From: Boswellia sacra
Lineage: Eukaryota > Streptophyta > Magnoliopsida > Sapindales > Burseraceae
DNA length: 64,000 nt
Assembly: GCA_013180625.2 (NCBI GenBank)
Contig: SNVD02012237.1
Coordinates: forward strand, 124,001 to 188,000
Direction of reading: 5' to 3'
A model generated the notes under the pieces. That model did not search any database. It worked only from the letters and a program-made list of their open reading frames with translations, and was not told where the DNA came from. Shown here piece after piece: positions 11,814 through 24,779 of this stretch. Numbering within the stretch: position 1 is the first letter of the stretch; each line of letters opens with the position of its first letter. The translations under genes and the position numbers were made by a program.

Positions 11814-14671
11814 ATGGCTATTGAAGGCAGAAATCGAATACTTTTGACACTTTCATTCTTCATACTTTTGTTGGGGCCAGCTTATTCAAAGACTTTAAGC
11901 AAGTTGCTGCAAGGCCAAGCACTCAAAGATGGGGATAAGATGGATTCACCTCTAGGGACCTTCAGGTTAGGATTCTTCAGCCCTTTTGAGTCCACAAACC
12001 GTTACTTAGGAATCTGGCACTTCCTGCCTAATGAGAGTACCGAATTTTACTACGACTTAGCTGATGGTTACTCCAAAAGATCAAGCCTGTGTGGGTTGCC
12101 AACCACAACACGGCAATCTTAGATAAATCAGGACAACTTATAATAGATAGCACAGAGAGCAATTTGAAAATCTTACATAATGGTGGAGATCCCAATCCAA
12201 TAAGTGCAGTCCAAGCTGGAGGGGGTAATACAAGTGCTACGCTATCGCAATCTGGAAATCTTGTCCCACACGAGATGAATTCAAGGTGGTGCTTTAGCAA
12301 AGCTTTTATTATCCGACGGATACACTTCTTCCAGGGATGAATCAACTTCAAAACTGGGCATGAATGGTTCCTCCAATCATGGATTTCCACAAATTCTTCT
12401 GGCCCAGGGCCATTTACTCTTCGCATGGACAACTTCAATATCACAGAGCGTATGATCAGCTGCAGGCAAGGGAAAGAAGTCTATTGGACTAGTGGGCATT
12501 GGCTAAATCATCAGAAATTCTTCAACTTCTCCGCGGGCGCGTGGGTTCTTGACATCAGCCAAGACTACAACTTCAGCCACAACTCAAATGAGCAGGAAAA
12601 CTACTTCATCTATTCCGTAAGTACAGAGATGCAGTTCCAAAGAATAGATCCGGACGGTGGACTTACAAGGGGAAAAGGATTGCTTATTTCACGTACTAAA
12701 TATGGAGCAAGTCTAGCTGAAGGGGTTTCCATGTCTGCAAAGGAATTCAAGTTCAACCAAAAGGAATGCATTGGCTACTGTACTCGTAACTGCGAGGATG
12801 AAGCACCGGAGATAAGCCTGCCTGCTTTAATATTCAAGTTTGCGAAATTAACATTCATATTAATGGATTGGCAGCTGCTATCATTAATCTTTATAATTAG
12901 GAAATGTACCACAATTTTCAATGTTCCAAATTTTTTATTAAAGGGAAAAAAAAGAAAAAAAAAACCATTTATGTAGAGTGCAAATTTGTGAGAGTTTGTT
13001 TGCTAGCAAATTAAGGGATATATACATTAATATCTTACCAGTTCAACAATATACCACACTAATAAAAACCATTGAATGAGCTTGGTTATCTGCAAATTAG
13101 AGCACATGTTATATATATATGTGTGTGTGTGTGCGCGCACGCGTGCGTGTAGTTGTGCGTGTGCACGTAGGTATGTATGTACCTATGCATGTAGAGGAGA
13201 AAAGGATGAAAGTGTTATTTTTTAATATCTGTGAATTTTAGTATTTTACCCAGACCTTACGGATATCTCTGTAATTGGCAAGAGTACAGAAATAGCAAAG
13301 CAAGTAAAAGGTCCAATTTGATTAGATACATAGCAAAGTAGAATAAATAAGTTTTAATATCTTACCAATAAATTATGATATTTAATTATATCCTTGCAGA
13401 AGAGAGCATAGAGGAGGAGAAGATTAGCATCAGCATGCCATGGTTAATCAGTGGAATAGTAGGAGCCCTACTGTTTATCCTTTCGAAATTCCTTAAGCTC
13501 TCTCATCATAAGGAGAAAGTACAAGGCTAATGGTATTGGTATGTATGATGTTTTTCTAAAATATCTTAACGACTAAGATAAGCCAAATTTTAGACTTCAT
13601 ATAGGAAAAAAAAATCCTTAGTCGTTATTATTATAAATATTATTATAATGTAATTGGTAATAACATTAATTAGTTAGTCTAACAATGTGTTATTATCATG
13701 TGAAAACCTATCGGTGTAAGAAGAGCATGCATATAGAACTACCGCTAATCAAAGGTTACAATGCATGGCTCGCTGATAACCCTGAAAAAGTTTGCTTTTA
13801 ATTTTTCGATGTGTGTTTGCAAAACAAATTATTTCTAGGATGAAATGATAAATTTATTTATCTATTTTTCTCCTTTTTTGTGAGCCAATAAAATTGTACT
13901 TGATGATCAAATGAATAAAAAAATATCTGATTGTGGGATGGCTAGAATTTGTGGAGCCAACAAGTCAGAATTGAACGAATAGAAAATTGCAGGAACGTAG
14001 TAAGTAAACCTTATATTTCTTAATTATCAAATATATGAATACGATCTTTTGTGTTTGCCTCCATAAGTAATCTCTCTTTCAAGTATTAAAGTGGTCTTCA
14101 TTAATTTATTCTTCAGTGGCTACATATCTCCAGGGTATATCACAAGTGGCATTTTCTCAATAAAATCTGATGTTTTTAGCTTTGGAGTTTTAGTTTTGGA
14201 AGTTGTAAGCTGCAAGAAGAGTAAAGGAAGTTATGATTCAGAGCGCCCTCTCAATCTTACAGGATATGTAAGTATAAAAATATCCACTAGAAATGGCTTA
14301 AAACTGTACGTACATTTTTTAATACTCTACATATATAGTATTAATTATATGAACAATTTAACCTTGACAAGGCATGGCAACTGTGGAATGAAAGTAAAAC
14401 TTTAGAGCTACTAGATCCAGAAACGGATCATGGACCAAGCAACTCTTATGGTGAAGTTCTGAGATGCATTCTTGTGGGTCTCTTGTGCGTGCAAGACAAA
14501 GTAACAGATGGACCCACGATGTCTGATGTTATTTCAATGCTTCCAAAAGAAGCCTGGGTCTTACCAGCACCAAAACAACCAGCATTTTTCATCGAAGTTC
14601 CTGAAAATGAGTTAAGAACTCTTTCTACCTCCATAAACGAGGCAACAATTTCAATGGTGGAAGCGGGATAA
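11814..14671 (+). pseudogene. S-RLK 2: degraded G-type lectin receptor-like kinase
   Basis: The ATG at 11814 starts a signal peptide and a lectin domain ([11 protein letters not shown]). A 2-base deletion near 12073 shifts the frame. A TAG at 12295-12297 replaces the Trp of the conserved LWQSF motif. A further deletion follows the GM of LLPGM near 12340. The PAN domain is cut short (around 12750-12830). A single membrane-helix exon remains (about 13400-13539), frameshifted. The exons for the glycine loop and the VAIK lysine are missing. The remnant of the catalytic exon (about 13884-13999) has lost HRD and reads DCG instead of DFG, with an in-frame stop. Exons 14117-14267 and 14372-14671 are readable, but SPEY has become SPGY and the RPT arginine has become Gly. 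It cannot make an active kinase. Confidence 0.9.
13110..13192. repeat. Microsatellite (TA/TG/CG mixed)
   Basis: A run of TA, then TG, then GCGC/GTGC dinucleotides in the first intron of S-RLK 2, ending in TATG tetranucleotides. Confidence 0.9.
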
Positions 14672-14902
14672 TTGATCATATATATACCAGGCAAAACTTG
14701 TCATGCACATTAATTAATTAATGATTTGCCTGTAACATTCAACTTACTTTTAAATTACTTCCGGTTGTTTCTTTCTTTTTCTTTTTCATTTTTTTCAAGT
14801 GCAGCACTCACTTGTCGCAATTATATTTTACGTATGGTTTTAAGTAATTTCAATTAAGGATGACATATAATTAAGAAAACACCAATCTCCCTCGACACAC
14901 AT

Positions 14903-15821
14903 TGTGAGATCTAAAAGTATGGATCAATTATACGTAATATAACAGTGAACTGTAATATAAAATGGCATAGGAGGATTTACATGATTCGGTTATAAAAACC
15001 TACTTCTGTAGACCGCTTAAAGCTGCAATTCACTAAGTTCTTGTTCGTACAACTTTATATACGTTTATAGTGCTTACCTACTCTCACACACTAACATAAT
15101 CTTTGTAAAACAAAATCCCTCTAAGATTTTAAACTCTAGTGACACTGCCCACCTCTGTTGCTGACAACTTAATAGCACATCGTTAAGTAACTTGTAACAA
15201 CAATGTCTGGTGCTGAATTATATAAATAATCAACTCGTAAGTTCTTTCAAGTGTATGCTAACTCAAACAGACATTGCCAAAATTCATGCATGATCATGAC
15301 CTCATACATGAATAAAACTCTCACAAAATATAATCAAATATGCATTCCAATTTTTGCATTGAAGCTCTTCTCAATTTCTTGAAATGCGGTGCTACACACA
15401 TATATATAAGTTATATGAAATAACGTCATATATATAGTGTGAAATTCAGTTGCCTTTCTCATCAATATCCTAGAGAATCTCAATCAAACTCAAGTAGGTA
15501 AGAAAATAATATCAATCTACAAAATAGGAAGTGATATAAATAAAATCCTAAATAAATTAAGACAATATGAAATATACTCCTAAGTGAACTAGGATACTAG
15601 AAAAATATCTTAATCTAATGAGAGATATTATCAATGCATATATAAACTTCCTATTCAACTAGAATACTAAATAAAGTTATTCAATTCTAGTTAAAATTTT
15701 TCTAATACAAAATATCCATATATAAGATAAATAAAATTAGAAACAATATGTTTTTATCACATGATGACAAAATAAATAATCACGTTTAATGCATGTGCAT
15801 GAGATGTCACGTAAGACAACA
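14903..15821 (-). repeat. LTR of the copia element (3' LTR in element orientation)
   Basis: Begins tgtgagatct and ends aagacaaca in plus orientation, and aligns over its whole length with 18114-19032. It lies next to the polypurine tract. Confidence 0.88.
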
Positions 15822-16756
15822 AAAATCTCCCCCTTTGACATCTTGTGATGAAAACATCCAAGTGTTTCTGAGAAAATATATAAGTACATGTAATGCAACT
15901 AAAATCAAATTGCAAATCAAAAACAAAAAAACTGTAAAAATAGAGTAACAACCAAATAACACCAGAAACATCCATACTTATCCCCCTTGTTTACTTAACA
16001 AGTGCCAAAGTACGTATAAAAGAAAATCAAAGTAACAAACTGATCTCCACCTAACTAAATGTTCTCTCCCTCAACTTATGAGTAAATGTGAAAATAAAAA
16101 TGAAAATTCAAGCAACTAATTAAATCAAGTATTTTCGCAATTGAACAAACTACCCTCTAATCAATTTCGCTGACCTGGCACACTTGACACGTCAGACAAT
16201 ATACTAGAAAATCCAAACTGAGTCAGACATATTGTATGTTACACAAAACATAATTGAAAACAATTGAAATTCACATAACTGAAATATCTGAGTATCATAT
16301 AATCTTTTTATAATCAAGCATGTATCAAAGCTATTGATTAATATCAAACACAATAATTTTTTTATTATTTTATTACTTAATCCAATTGAATGGTCAACCT
16401 AAGCATGCTTCTTACATGCACAAAAGTTAATCTCAATCTGAATTTTCTCTGTGAATTCAATAGCTTTCACATGTGTAATGAGGTAATCCTTTTCCATTTG
16501 AGTTGGTGACCTCAACATATTTCCAAGATATATTGAAGTTACTCTCAATGGATGACTTTCACACATCATATACTGGTAGCCCTCTCTGTATTTGACATTA
16601 AATTATCAACAAAATTATGTCAATAAACAGCTCAAGCATGCTTTAATTATAAATAAACTAATGAAGCTATAGATATAAACATCATAACGAAACACTGTTA
16701 TTATTCAAGAAACTAACAAGTGCCAATGTCCTTCTTAGTTTTTCAAATCTCAATGC

Positions 16757-16845
16757 ATCTTAGTGCTTTTGTAAACAGGTCAACTATTTGATTCTCATAT
16801 GAAACATGCCTAATGCAGATAATCTTTGATTCAATAAGTTTCTAA
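16757..16845 (-). pseudogene. Copia RNase H C-terminal scrap
   Basis: On the minus strand the translation contains IRHVSYENQIVDLFTKAL, which matches the conserved end of the copia RNase H domain (IRHHFVRE...DIFTKPL type). The middle of this motif is deleted. It lies between the gag remnants and the polypurine tract, as expected for the end of pol. Confidence 0.65.
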
Positions 16846-17058
16846 GCAACACTTTTTATCATCACTTGTCTGACTATAATTTTTCAAATACTTTTCATTT
16901 CCTGTCTCATGTTTCAAACAAACATAATCATCATTAGAAGAAACATTAAGTGTAGCAACTTTAGAGTGAGTTTCATGTTTCTTAACCCAAACCTACTGTG
17001 TCTTTTATGACTATCTGAACTTATTTGCCTTTTTCTTTAACAAATTCTATAATTTATA

Positions 17059-18003
17059 GCACCTAGGTCTAATGTGACCTTTAAGACAACAAAAGTAGCA
17101 AGTAAGAACAAATTTTCTTACCTTTTCTAGATTTCAATTGAAACACCTTATTAGGGAAGCAAAATCAGTCATATCTTTAAAGCTTGAGTTAGAAGTGTTA
17201 CCATAATTTGAAACTTTAATAAACAATATTTTTTATGTTGAAGCACCATTCTTTTCATCATACCCCAGACCATGTTTGATGAAGTTGTCACGGCCTAAAC
17301 TCAGAATTTGATCATGCTTTGCGGAGCTTATCTTGAGCTAGTTAGTACACTTGTTTGCTTTATCCAATTCTGCAGTAAGTTTTTGGATACATTTTGTCTT
17401 GTCTGTCACAACATTTTCTAGTTTTCTAATTTTTTCATCTGTAAAGGCTTTTTCACATTTGAGCTTTTTTTGTTCTCTTTTTAAAGACTTAATCTCCTTT
17501 TTTCTGATTCTGCCGTTCAACATAGAGTGAATTGTAGGTTTCTTGCAACTCCTCATAATATTCAAGATCAATTTTTGCGTCTGAATCTCCATTACCAATT
17601 CTACACTATTCTGTTATGTTAGACATAACAATATTTTCCTTATCAGCTGCAGATACTGTGAATGCAATCAAGTTGTTCATGCATTCTTGGTCATCTGAAT
17701 CAGTCTCTGAATCATCACTCTATGTACGTGGCTAACATTCTTTTATTCTTCTTCTTTTTTAGATTTCCACATTCTGATTGAATATGTCTATATCCGAAAC
17801 ACTCATAGCATTGGATTTGACCTTTTTTTATCAGGTTGCCTTTGATTCTTCTTATTAGTTTCTTTGTTGAGCTTTTTGAACTTATCATCACTAAAGTTTG
17901 ATGTCTTTCCTTGATTCTTTTTCCTAAAGTTTTTCTTCATAAATTTAAAAAAAATAAGTAATCTGTTAATCATCAGAATCATCAAACTCTCTACCATCTT
18001 CAT
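17059..18003 (-). pseudogene. Copia gag remnant with two CCHC knuckles and a coiled coil
   Basis: Minus strand, in order: a Lys-rich segment (18003-17813), a first zinc knuckle CYECFGYRHIQSEC (17810-17769), a Lys/Glu-rich coiled-coil stretch (17598-17338), and a second knuckle CYFCCLKGHIRPRC (17100-17059). Both knuckles keep the CX2CX4HX4C spacing. This order is typical of gag in SIRE-like copia elements. The frame is broken by several stops and shifts, so no product is expected. Confidence 0.75.
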
Positions 18004-18113
18004 GAATTAGCTAGTGGTTATGTTCTACATCCTCCAATTCATAAAACTCCATGCCTTCAAATCAACATTATCTTTCTTCATTTGCACGTCAGTGAACCTG
18101 CTCTAATACCAAT

Positions 18114-19032
18114 TGTGACATCTAAAAGTATTGATCACTTATACATAACATAATAGTAAACTGTAATATAAAATAGCACAGAAGGATTTACATAGTTTGG
18201 TTATAAAAACGTATGTCCACAGACAGCTTAGAGTTACAATTCACTAAGTTCTTGTTTGTATAATCTTTAGGTACGTTTATAGTACTAGCTTACTCTCACA
18301 CACTGACCTAATATTTGTAAAATAAAATCCCTCCAAGATTTCAAACTCTAGTGATACTGTCCACTCTCTGTTGCTGACAACTTAACAATGCACTGTTAAG
18401 TAACTTGTAACAACGATATCTAACGCTGAATTATATAAACACTCAACTCGCAAGTTCTCTCGTGTGTATACTAACTCAAACAGACCTAACCAAAATTCAT
18501 GCACAATCACAACCTCTCATAAATGAATAAAACTCTCATAAAATATAATCAAAGATGCATTCCAATTTTTGCGTTGAAGCTCTCCTCAATTTTTGGAAAT
18601 ACGGTGCCACACACATATATAAGTTATATGAAATAACATTATATATATAGTGTGATATTCAATTGCCCTTCTCATCAATATCCTAAAGAATTCCAATCAA
18701 ACTCAAATAGGTAAGAATAGGATATCAATCTATAATATAGGAAGTGTTATAAATAAACTCTTAAATAAATTAGGACACTAATAAAAAATACTCCTAAGTG
18801 AACTAGAATACTACAGTAATATCTTGATCTAATGAGACATATGATCAATGCATATATAATACTTCCTATTCAACTAGAATACCAAAGTTATTTTATTCTA
18901 GTTAAAATTCTTCTAATATAAAATATCCATATATAAGATAAATAAAATTATAAACAATATGTTAATATCACATGATGATAAAATAAATAATCACATATGC
19001 ATGTGCATGAGATGTCACATAAGACACCAACA
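18114..19032 (-). repeat. LTR of the copia element (5' LTR in element orientation)
   Basis: Begins tgtgacatct and ends aagacaccaaca, and is the partner of 14903-15821. The primer-binding site lies immediately outside its left edge on the plus strand. Confidence 0.88.
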
Positions 19033-20119
19033 CACTTCAAAAAAATATCTTTTTTTTTTGTCCAATCCTACCAAAGACTATCTTTGCAAAATCATATTTG
19101 CATAATGCTATCTAGATATTTGATGAAAGGATGAGAAAAAAATCTAAATAATTAATGCAGCATGGAAAAGAAAAAAGAAGACAAAAATTGGAAGCAAATA
19201 AATTGGCAAATATTTGGTATATTTATTATGTAATATTTATTTACTATTTCGCTTTGATTTATATTCTAGTTTTAAAATAGGTTTTTATTTAGAAGAATTT
19301 AGATTTAGTTCATATTATTAGTTTTCCTATTTGAATTAGTATTCCTATTTAAATAAAATATAGGAATTATTTTCCTATTAAGTCTAGGGTTAGCTAGTTT
19401 AGTAAAAATAAAATCTTTTGTCTACTTTTGTAGGAAGTTGTTTTTTGATATGAATTAATGAAATACTCATGTGAGTTTTCTTTTCCATTGTTTGGTATTC
19501 ATGCATGAATTAATGAACTTTGATACCTAAAAATTTAGCAGTCTTGCAAGATTAGAGGATTGTTGGAAGGTTGCTTGATTTTGCGAGTTTATTTTCTTTT
19601 GCTTAGCGCTTTGCTACATCAGTAATCCAATAATCTTAAGCCAAGAAATATCCCAGGCTTTCTGTTGCTTCTATATTCCATGAATATTAGGTATGTTTCA
19701 ATAATTTATATTTCTTATAAATATTCTAATAAAAAATTATGATTAATTAGGGTTCAAGTTAAGCAGTTGTCTTAAAAAAAAGTATAAAGATTTATTTATT
19801 TTATTGAATTATATTAAATTAGTTTTTATTGATAAATCACTTTAAAGATATTTGGGTATTAATATATTTTTAAAAGAATAATAGATGTTTAGAATAATTA
19901 TTTTGCTTTAAGTAATTCTTATCCTTTACAAAAATAACTGTTTTAAGAACAATGGTATGTAATGGTTCAAAGACAGGAAAACACATTAATTAGAGGCCCA
20001 GGACTACATGTTGTAATAGCTCATAATCTGGTTGGGCTGCCTGGACAAAGAATAAATGTAATTCAATTAGTTCTTGCTCTAGCTTCTTTTGGGATTATTA
20101 CTGTTGATGATGCAAATAT
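19033..20119. other. AT-rich intergenic DNA
   Basis: No coding frame, RNA gene or structured repeat was recognised. The part at 19200-19690 has a texture like an old LTR (runs of 'tttctattta', then a GC-richer end), but no partner or termini could be found. Confidence 0.5.
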
Positions 20120-20880
20120 AACATGGCTTGAGTAATAAAAGATTTTTTTTAAACATAATTAACTATGATATTTTAATAGGAAGAACATAAATATCACATG
20201 AAATCTTTATCATTTTTTTTTGTAGAACTTGAAATTTTATCTATTATACATTAATCTAAAACATATGGACAAATGGCTTTTATAGATATTCAATAATATT
20301 ATTACAAATTATTGTTATTTGTGAAAATTAGGAAGAGGAAAGGAGTAGTTTGTCGTAAATAACCCGAGAATACGAGAGACATAAGCCCAAGTCAAGAAAT
20401 CATTAACCTTTCAAGTGTGATGCGTTTGAATAATTGACTGAGCCCAACACTGTTTGTATTCTAAGGACAAGGTATTTTATTGACTTTGAGTTGTCTTAAA
20501 GTCCCAGTGACTCCAACAATGAGAATACTGTACTCTTTCTTCACCATTAGTATTTTCTCAGGTTTGCAACATATCACCTTTACAATATAGGTGCTTTTGA
20601 TTTCTCCTTCAAACAAGGGGCTACAGAGTTCAAGAAAAGAGAAAAAAGAGAAGGTAGATAGCCTGCAACAGTGTTTTGCGTTATACTGAATATATCCCTC
20701 TTCATTTGAGCAAAATTTATATTGGACAGACTCAATCATTAGGCCACCTTACTGATTTAGTGAGTCTAACAAATCAAATATTGGCATATCAATATTATGG
20801 ATGGTTATGAAAATAAAACTTTGATTAAGACAGTGGATGGAGAAAAATTGAGAATATAAAATAACACAATCAATGTTGTT
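20120..20880 (+). repeat. Orphan duplicate of the S-RLK 2 upstream flank
   Basis: Blocks match the S-RLK 2 upstream region: gagtagttt...cgtaa...gagacataagcccaagtcaagaaa (compare about 9467-9530), accttactgatttagtgagtct (compare about 11557) and gaaaataaaactttgatt (compare about 11622). The order is preserved, but no receptor gene follows. Confidence 0.65.
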
Positions 20881-21379
20881 AACTGAAAAAAAAATATTTT
20901 TTTATTTAAAGTTCTTTTTATTTATATTAGTTTGGAAAGATAATTCTGATACTTGATTCACTCATAAATTTATTTCCAAAAAAATAAAAAAACTGATTCT
21001 GAACACCTATCCTTCTCTTACATTTAAAATCTAAAACAAAAGATGATTCTTAAATAATTAAAATTTTAGATGTTCATCAATTCAAAGAGCTAAACAAATT
21101 AATTTATGAAAATGGCTTTCGATTTTAAATATATACCAATCTCAATTGAACATGCACTTAATCTCATAAGCAGTTGGTGAGGGTTCAAAAGTAGAAACTC
21201 ATTAAATGTGAGCACAAAAATGAGTTAAGCAGAGACTAGAAGAACCGGAAAAGAGAGCACAAAAATGGGCTAACAGATCATGTTCCAACGTGAAAAACTG
21301 AAAATCATAACTACGGTGTAAGGTTGTAAAAAGTGAAAACTATAGTTGGACTCTTTCTTTAGGATACTAATCTCTCTTA

Positions 21380-22925
21380 TTCAGGCAAGCTCAACCCTGA
21401 GGCAATTGGGGTGGTTGCCTGAGGCCCCATATTTGGAGAAGACTCCATAATTTAGGTAGGCTCCATTTATTCATAATGATATATTTTTTTAAATTTTCTT
21501 TAAAAAATTTAATATAACTAAATGCCATGACACCACATTTCACATAGTTACCCGTTAATTTTTTATTTTTTATAAGTGACCTCATGTAATTATTATAGCT
21601 TAAAGAATAACATAAATAAAATTAAAAAATCAATGATTTTTGTGCAAGTCCTCTACTAACAAATTAAAATATAAATAAAGTATAAAGTCTTGATCTTCAA
21701 AATTCTCCCCTTTTTTCAAAGCCATTTGTCTAATCATTCTTAGTGTGACTTCATTTTCTTCTTCCCCATTTCCAAATGGTGCTTACACTCTCTAATTTAC
21801 CTCAGCATGATCAAGTCAATTTTTACAGGATTTATCATTTTATATTTTATTAATTTTAGATTGTTATACATATTATTAATTTATTCATACTTATTTATAG
21901 TTCTTATTAATTTTTATTTATTTGTAGTTATTTCTTACTTTGTATTTGTTTGTTTTAATTAATAAATAGTCTTAGAATTGACTACTAGAAAATGTGAATA
22001 TAGATATGGAAAGCTTAAGAAAAATATAATTAGAAAAATTAGTTGAATCCAAAAAAGGGGCTCTTGAAAATTTTGTTAAAATTAATAAAATAATGTTTTG
22101 GTGAAAATTCAGTAATTAAGCAAGAGCAACACATACTAATAGAATCTAATAAAGGAAAATATAATGTTGAATTTAATGATAGTCATTTATGTAACATCAC
22201 TCCTTTAATAAAAAGTCAAAAAAATATTGAGAAAATGAAACAAATGAAGAAATTCAAAATCCGAAATAATGTATATGACCTGAGAAGATAAAAAGCAAAA
22301 AAAAAAATCTTGATTAAGAAAATGAGAGACTTATTAGTAGAAAAAGGTCCCACTAGAAATAATATAAATTTTCTAAAAAATGGAAAGTCTAGAAATATCT
22401 CACCCGCATATTATACTAAAAAATTATGGAAATGGGGAAAAACATTATAGGAGATAGTTAATATATTCAAAAGATTATGATAAAATATATAGTTTTTGTT
22501 GCAAATTATTTAATATGAAATGTATTAAAAGTAGATCAAATAATGAGGGAGTTAGAAATTGGAAAAAATAAATAATTTTTTTTTCCAAAAGCTTATGCTA
22601 CTTATAGAATATCATTAACGACACCAAGAACAATTAATTCAATAGAACTAAGTTTTTCAAAGCTAAAATTAATAAAATTTTATCTAAGATCAATTATGTC
22701 ACAAGAAAAATTAAATAGATTAACTTTATTGTCTATTAAAAAAGAAATATTGAAAAAACTTAGATATAAAGATCTGATTAATAATTTTACATCCTAAAAG
22801 ATAAGAAAAAATGATTTTACATAAATTTTTTAAAGAAATTAATTTTATAATTATTTTAATTAAATATAAAAAGTCCCACTTATAATTATTACCTTAGGCG
22901 CATGTAGCTTTGAGCCGGCCATTTC
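21380..22925 (+). mobile_element. Probable hAT-related element carrying a TTF-zinc-finger gene remnant
   Basis: The TTF/hAT coding remnant (21996-22797) is bracketed by a segment rich in 'ctgaggcccc' at about 21390-21430 and by 'ccttaggcgcatg...gagccggcc' at about 22890-22920. Both outer segments contain gctcaa in inverted relation. The ends are too diverged to define terminal repeats or a target duplication. Confidence 0.4.
21996..22797 (+). pseudogene. TTF-type zinc finger / hAT dimerisation protein (ZMYM1-like) remnant
   Basis: The family derives from hAT transposases. In broken frames the translation shows LVESKKGALENF near 22035-22070, LLVEKGP near 22333, and the TTF segment SFCCKLFNMKC near 22490-22520 reading into NEGVRNWKK. 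It then jumps at about 22565-22580 straight into the C-terminal dimerisation domain (SFSKLKLIKFYLRS, then MSQEKLNRLTLLSI) ending at 22797. The central RNase H-like region of the usual protein, many hundreds of residues, is missing. Several stops and at least one frameshift confirm it is dead. Confidence 0.8.
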
Positions 22926-23435
22926 TTTCCTTAGAAAATCCCGTAATTGTTGTTAAGGTACCTCTGTTGATACGTAGCTAAATTCTTTGAGAGACCAACA
23001 ATAAGCAGTAATAATAATCTTAGGAGAGAAACGATGTCGATTTTTTTTTGGGGTGGATTCAACGTATTTGAGGTTATAATTTATTTTTTTTAATGCTTTT
23101 GAGATTTTTTCGAGGGTTTGAACTCCATGTAAGGCATGTGAATATTTATCTTATTTGTTTAAAACGTTTGAGTATTATTTAAACTTATATACATCAAGCA
23201 AAATTGATAATTTATGACCATGATTAGAGAAAATTAAGAAATCAACACTTATCGATCTATTATTAAGAAACTCAAAATTTTAAATCTATATTGTAAACCT
23301 ACTTTAGGCTGATGTGACTATACAAATAAACAAATGTAAATTTGATATGCATATTACATCATCGATTAATATGTCTTTCTGGGAAAGAATGATAAGAAGA
23401 GTTGAATGAAATGAATGTTTAATTTTTTATTATGT
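22926..23435. other. AT-rich spacer before unit A
   Basis: No gene or repeat was recognised. The sequence joins the hAT-like remnant to the left edge of the triplicated unit. Confidence 0.5.
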
Positions 23436-23579
23436 TAGATTTTAGTAGTGGTTGATTGGAAAATTTTGATGATGTTTGAAAAGCACCCACCGATTAGTCT
23501 TACAAACATTGGAATATCTGTCGTCTTTTATGTGTGAGATTCATTGCAAAATTCAGTCAAAAAGGGCAACATATGCATT

Positions 23580-23716
23580 GCATAATACTAGAGATACTTT
23601 CCACGTTATTAGATGTTACTTCAATGGTTTCGGATGAAACTGTGCCACTGCCCACTGTCTCAAAACAAACTCCAGCAGTATTGTTAGTAACCGACAAGGC
23701 TCTTGAAAGCAACTAA
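23580..23716 (+). pseudogene. Decayed last kinase exon of an S-RLK (unit A)
   Basis: The translation includes LLDVTSMVSDETVPLP, the C-terminal segment that follows RPT in these kinases (compare MFDVVSMLTNETMLLP in S-RLK 1). It ends in a stop at 23714-23716. No other kinase exon precedes it, so it is the 3' stump of an upstream receptor gene lost before the unit was duplicated. Confidence 0.7.
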
Positions 23717-24779
23717 GAAAGACAACTTTGTATTGCGAGGTCTCAAAATGGAAATACTTGGATGAGTCTAACATACCACACGTTAGGTTACCTATAAGAG
23801 AAGCATGAGCAGCTCATGAGATATTTGTGAGTGTTGAAACGATGAAAAATAATACAGGGTGTGCAGTCCTGAAATGTGTTTTTTGCTTTTGTACATTTGT
23901 AATTTTAAGTAGATTATTTAAACAAAATGCGAATTTGATATTTGTATTCTTGTTACATTATATATTTGTAATTTAACAATGAATTTCTTACTTTCATATG
24001 AATGTAGGCAATTGATGTTGAACTATGCAAAAATTATCTCTTGAGTTTTTGTAATGTGTGAATATTGTTTTATATGTTATTAATATCAATGGTATATACT
24101 TTTGTGTGTCTCCTATAACAACTTTATCATAATTGATATGTGGTTATAACATCCGCCTTTTAAGTTTCAATTTTCAATTCTAATTTGTTCCTTTCTCTCA
24201 TTTTTCTCTGTCCACTTTCTCAACTAGATTCTTATTTTGATAACTAACCTCTCAATTTTTAGTTGAATAAACTCACTAAACAATTTACTAAAATGGTTTG
24301 ATAAGGTTGTCCCAAATAAGTTTTTTTTTCTCTCTCTCTTAATGAATAAAAGGAGAATTCCGAATCTATTTATGGAAGCAAACTAATAATAATTTATGGT
24401 GTATGTTTTGGAGATATGTTTGGGTGTTAGGCTAGTGACAATTATTCTTCAGACGATTGATGGAACTGAACGTAGTCCCCTAGTCTTGTCCACTATAAAC
24501 ATCCTGAAATTTCCAAGCATATACGTCGGGTACTCGAAATGAAAAAGCAATTACTAAGATAACATGAAAATCAAAAGGTGTATGTGCCAGACAAAGAGGG
24601 AATAAAGGTGCATAAAATTAATTGAACTCATCAAGATACATTTGACGCGTTTTGAGGGTGTGGAGCACATGTTTGCCGGAGTGGATGTGAGGTGAAGCCG
24701 AAGAAGGATTGGGTGACAAGTAACTTGTGAGCCCACATATGCTTTTGGGTATCATTTGTCACACTCAATGTACATTATT

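Larger units (their letters stand above)
14903..19032 (-). mobile_element. Internally deleted Ty1/copia LTR retrotransposon
   Basis: Two direct repeats of about 919 bases (14903-15821 and 18114-19032) flank 2.3 kb of internal DNA. On the minus strand the left LTR is followed by a primer-binding site tggtattagagc, one base off the usual initiator-Met tRNA site, at about 18100-18111. A polypurine tract (aaagggggagatt) abuts the other LTR at about 15822-15835. The flanks cacat (14898-14902) and cactt (19033-19037) fit a 5-base target duplication with one change. Gag remnants survive, protease to most of RT is missing, and a scrap of the RNase H end remains. The LTRs differ at many sites by eye, so the insertion is old. 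Confidence 0.88.
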
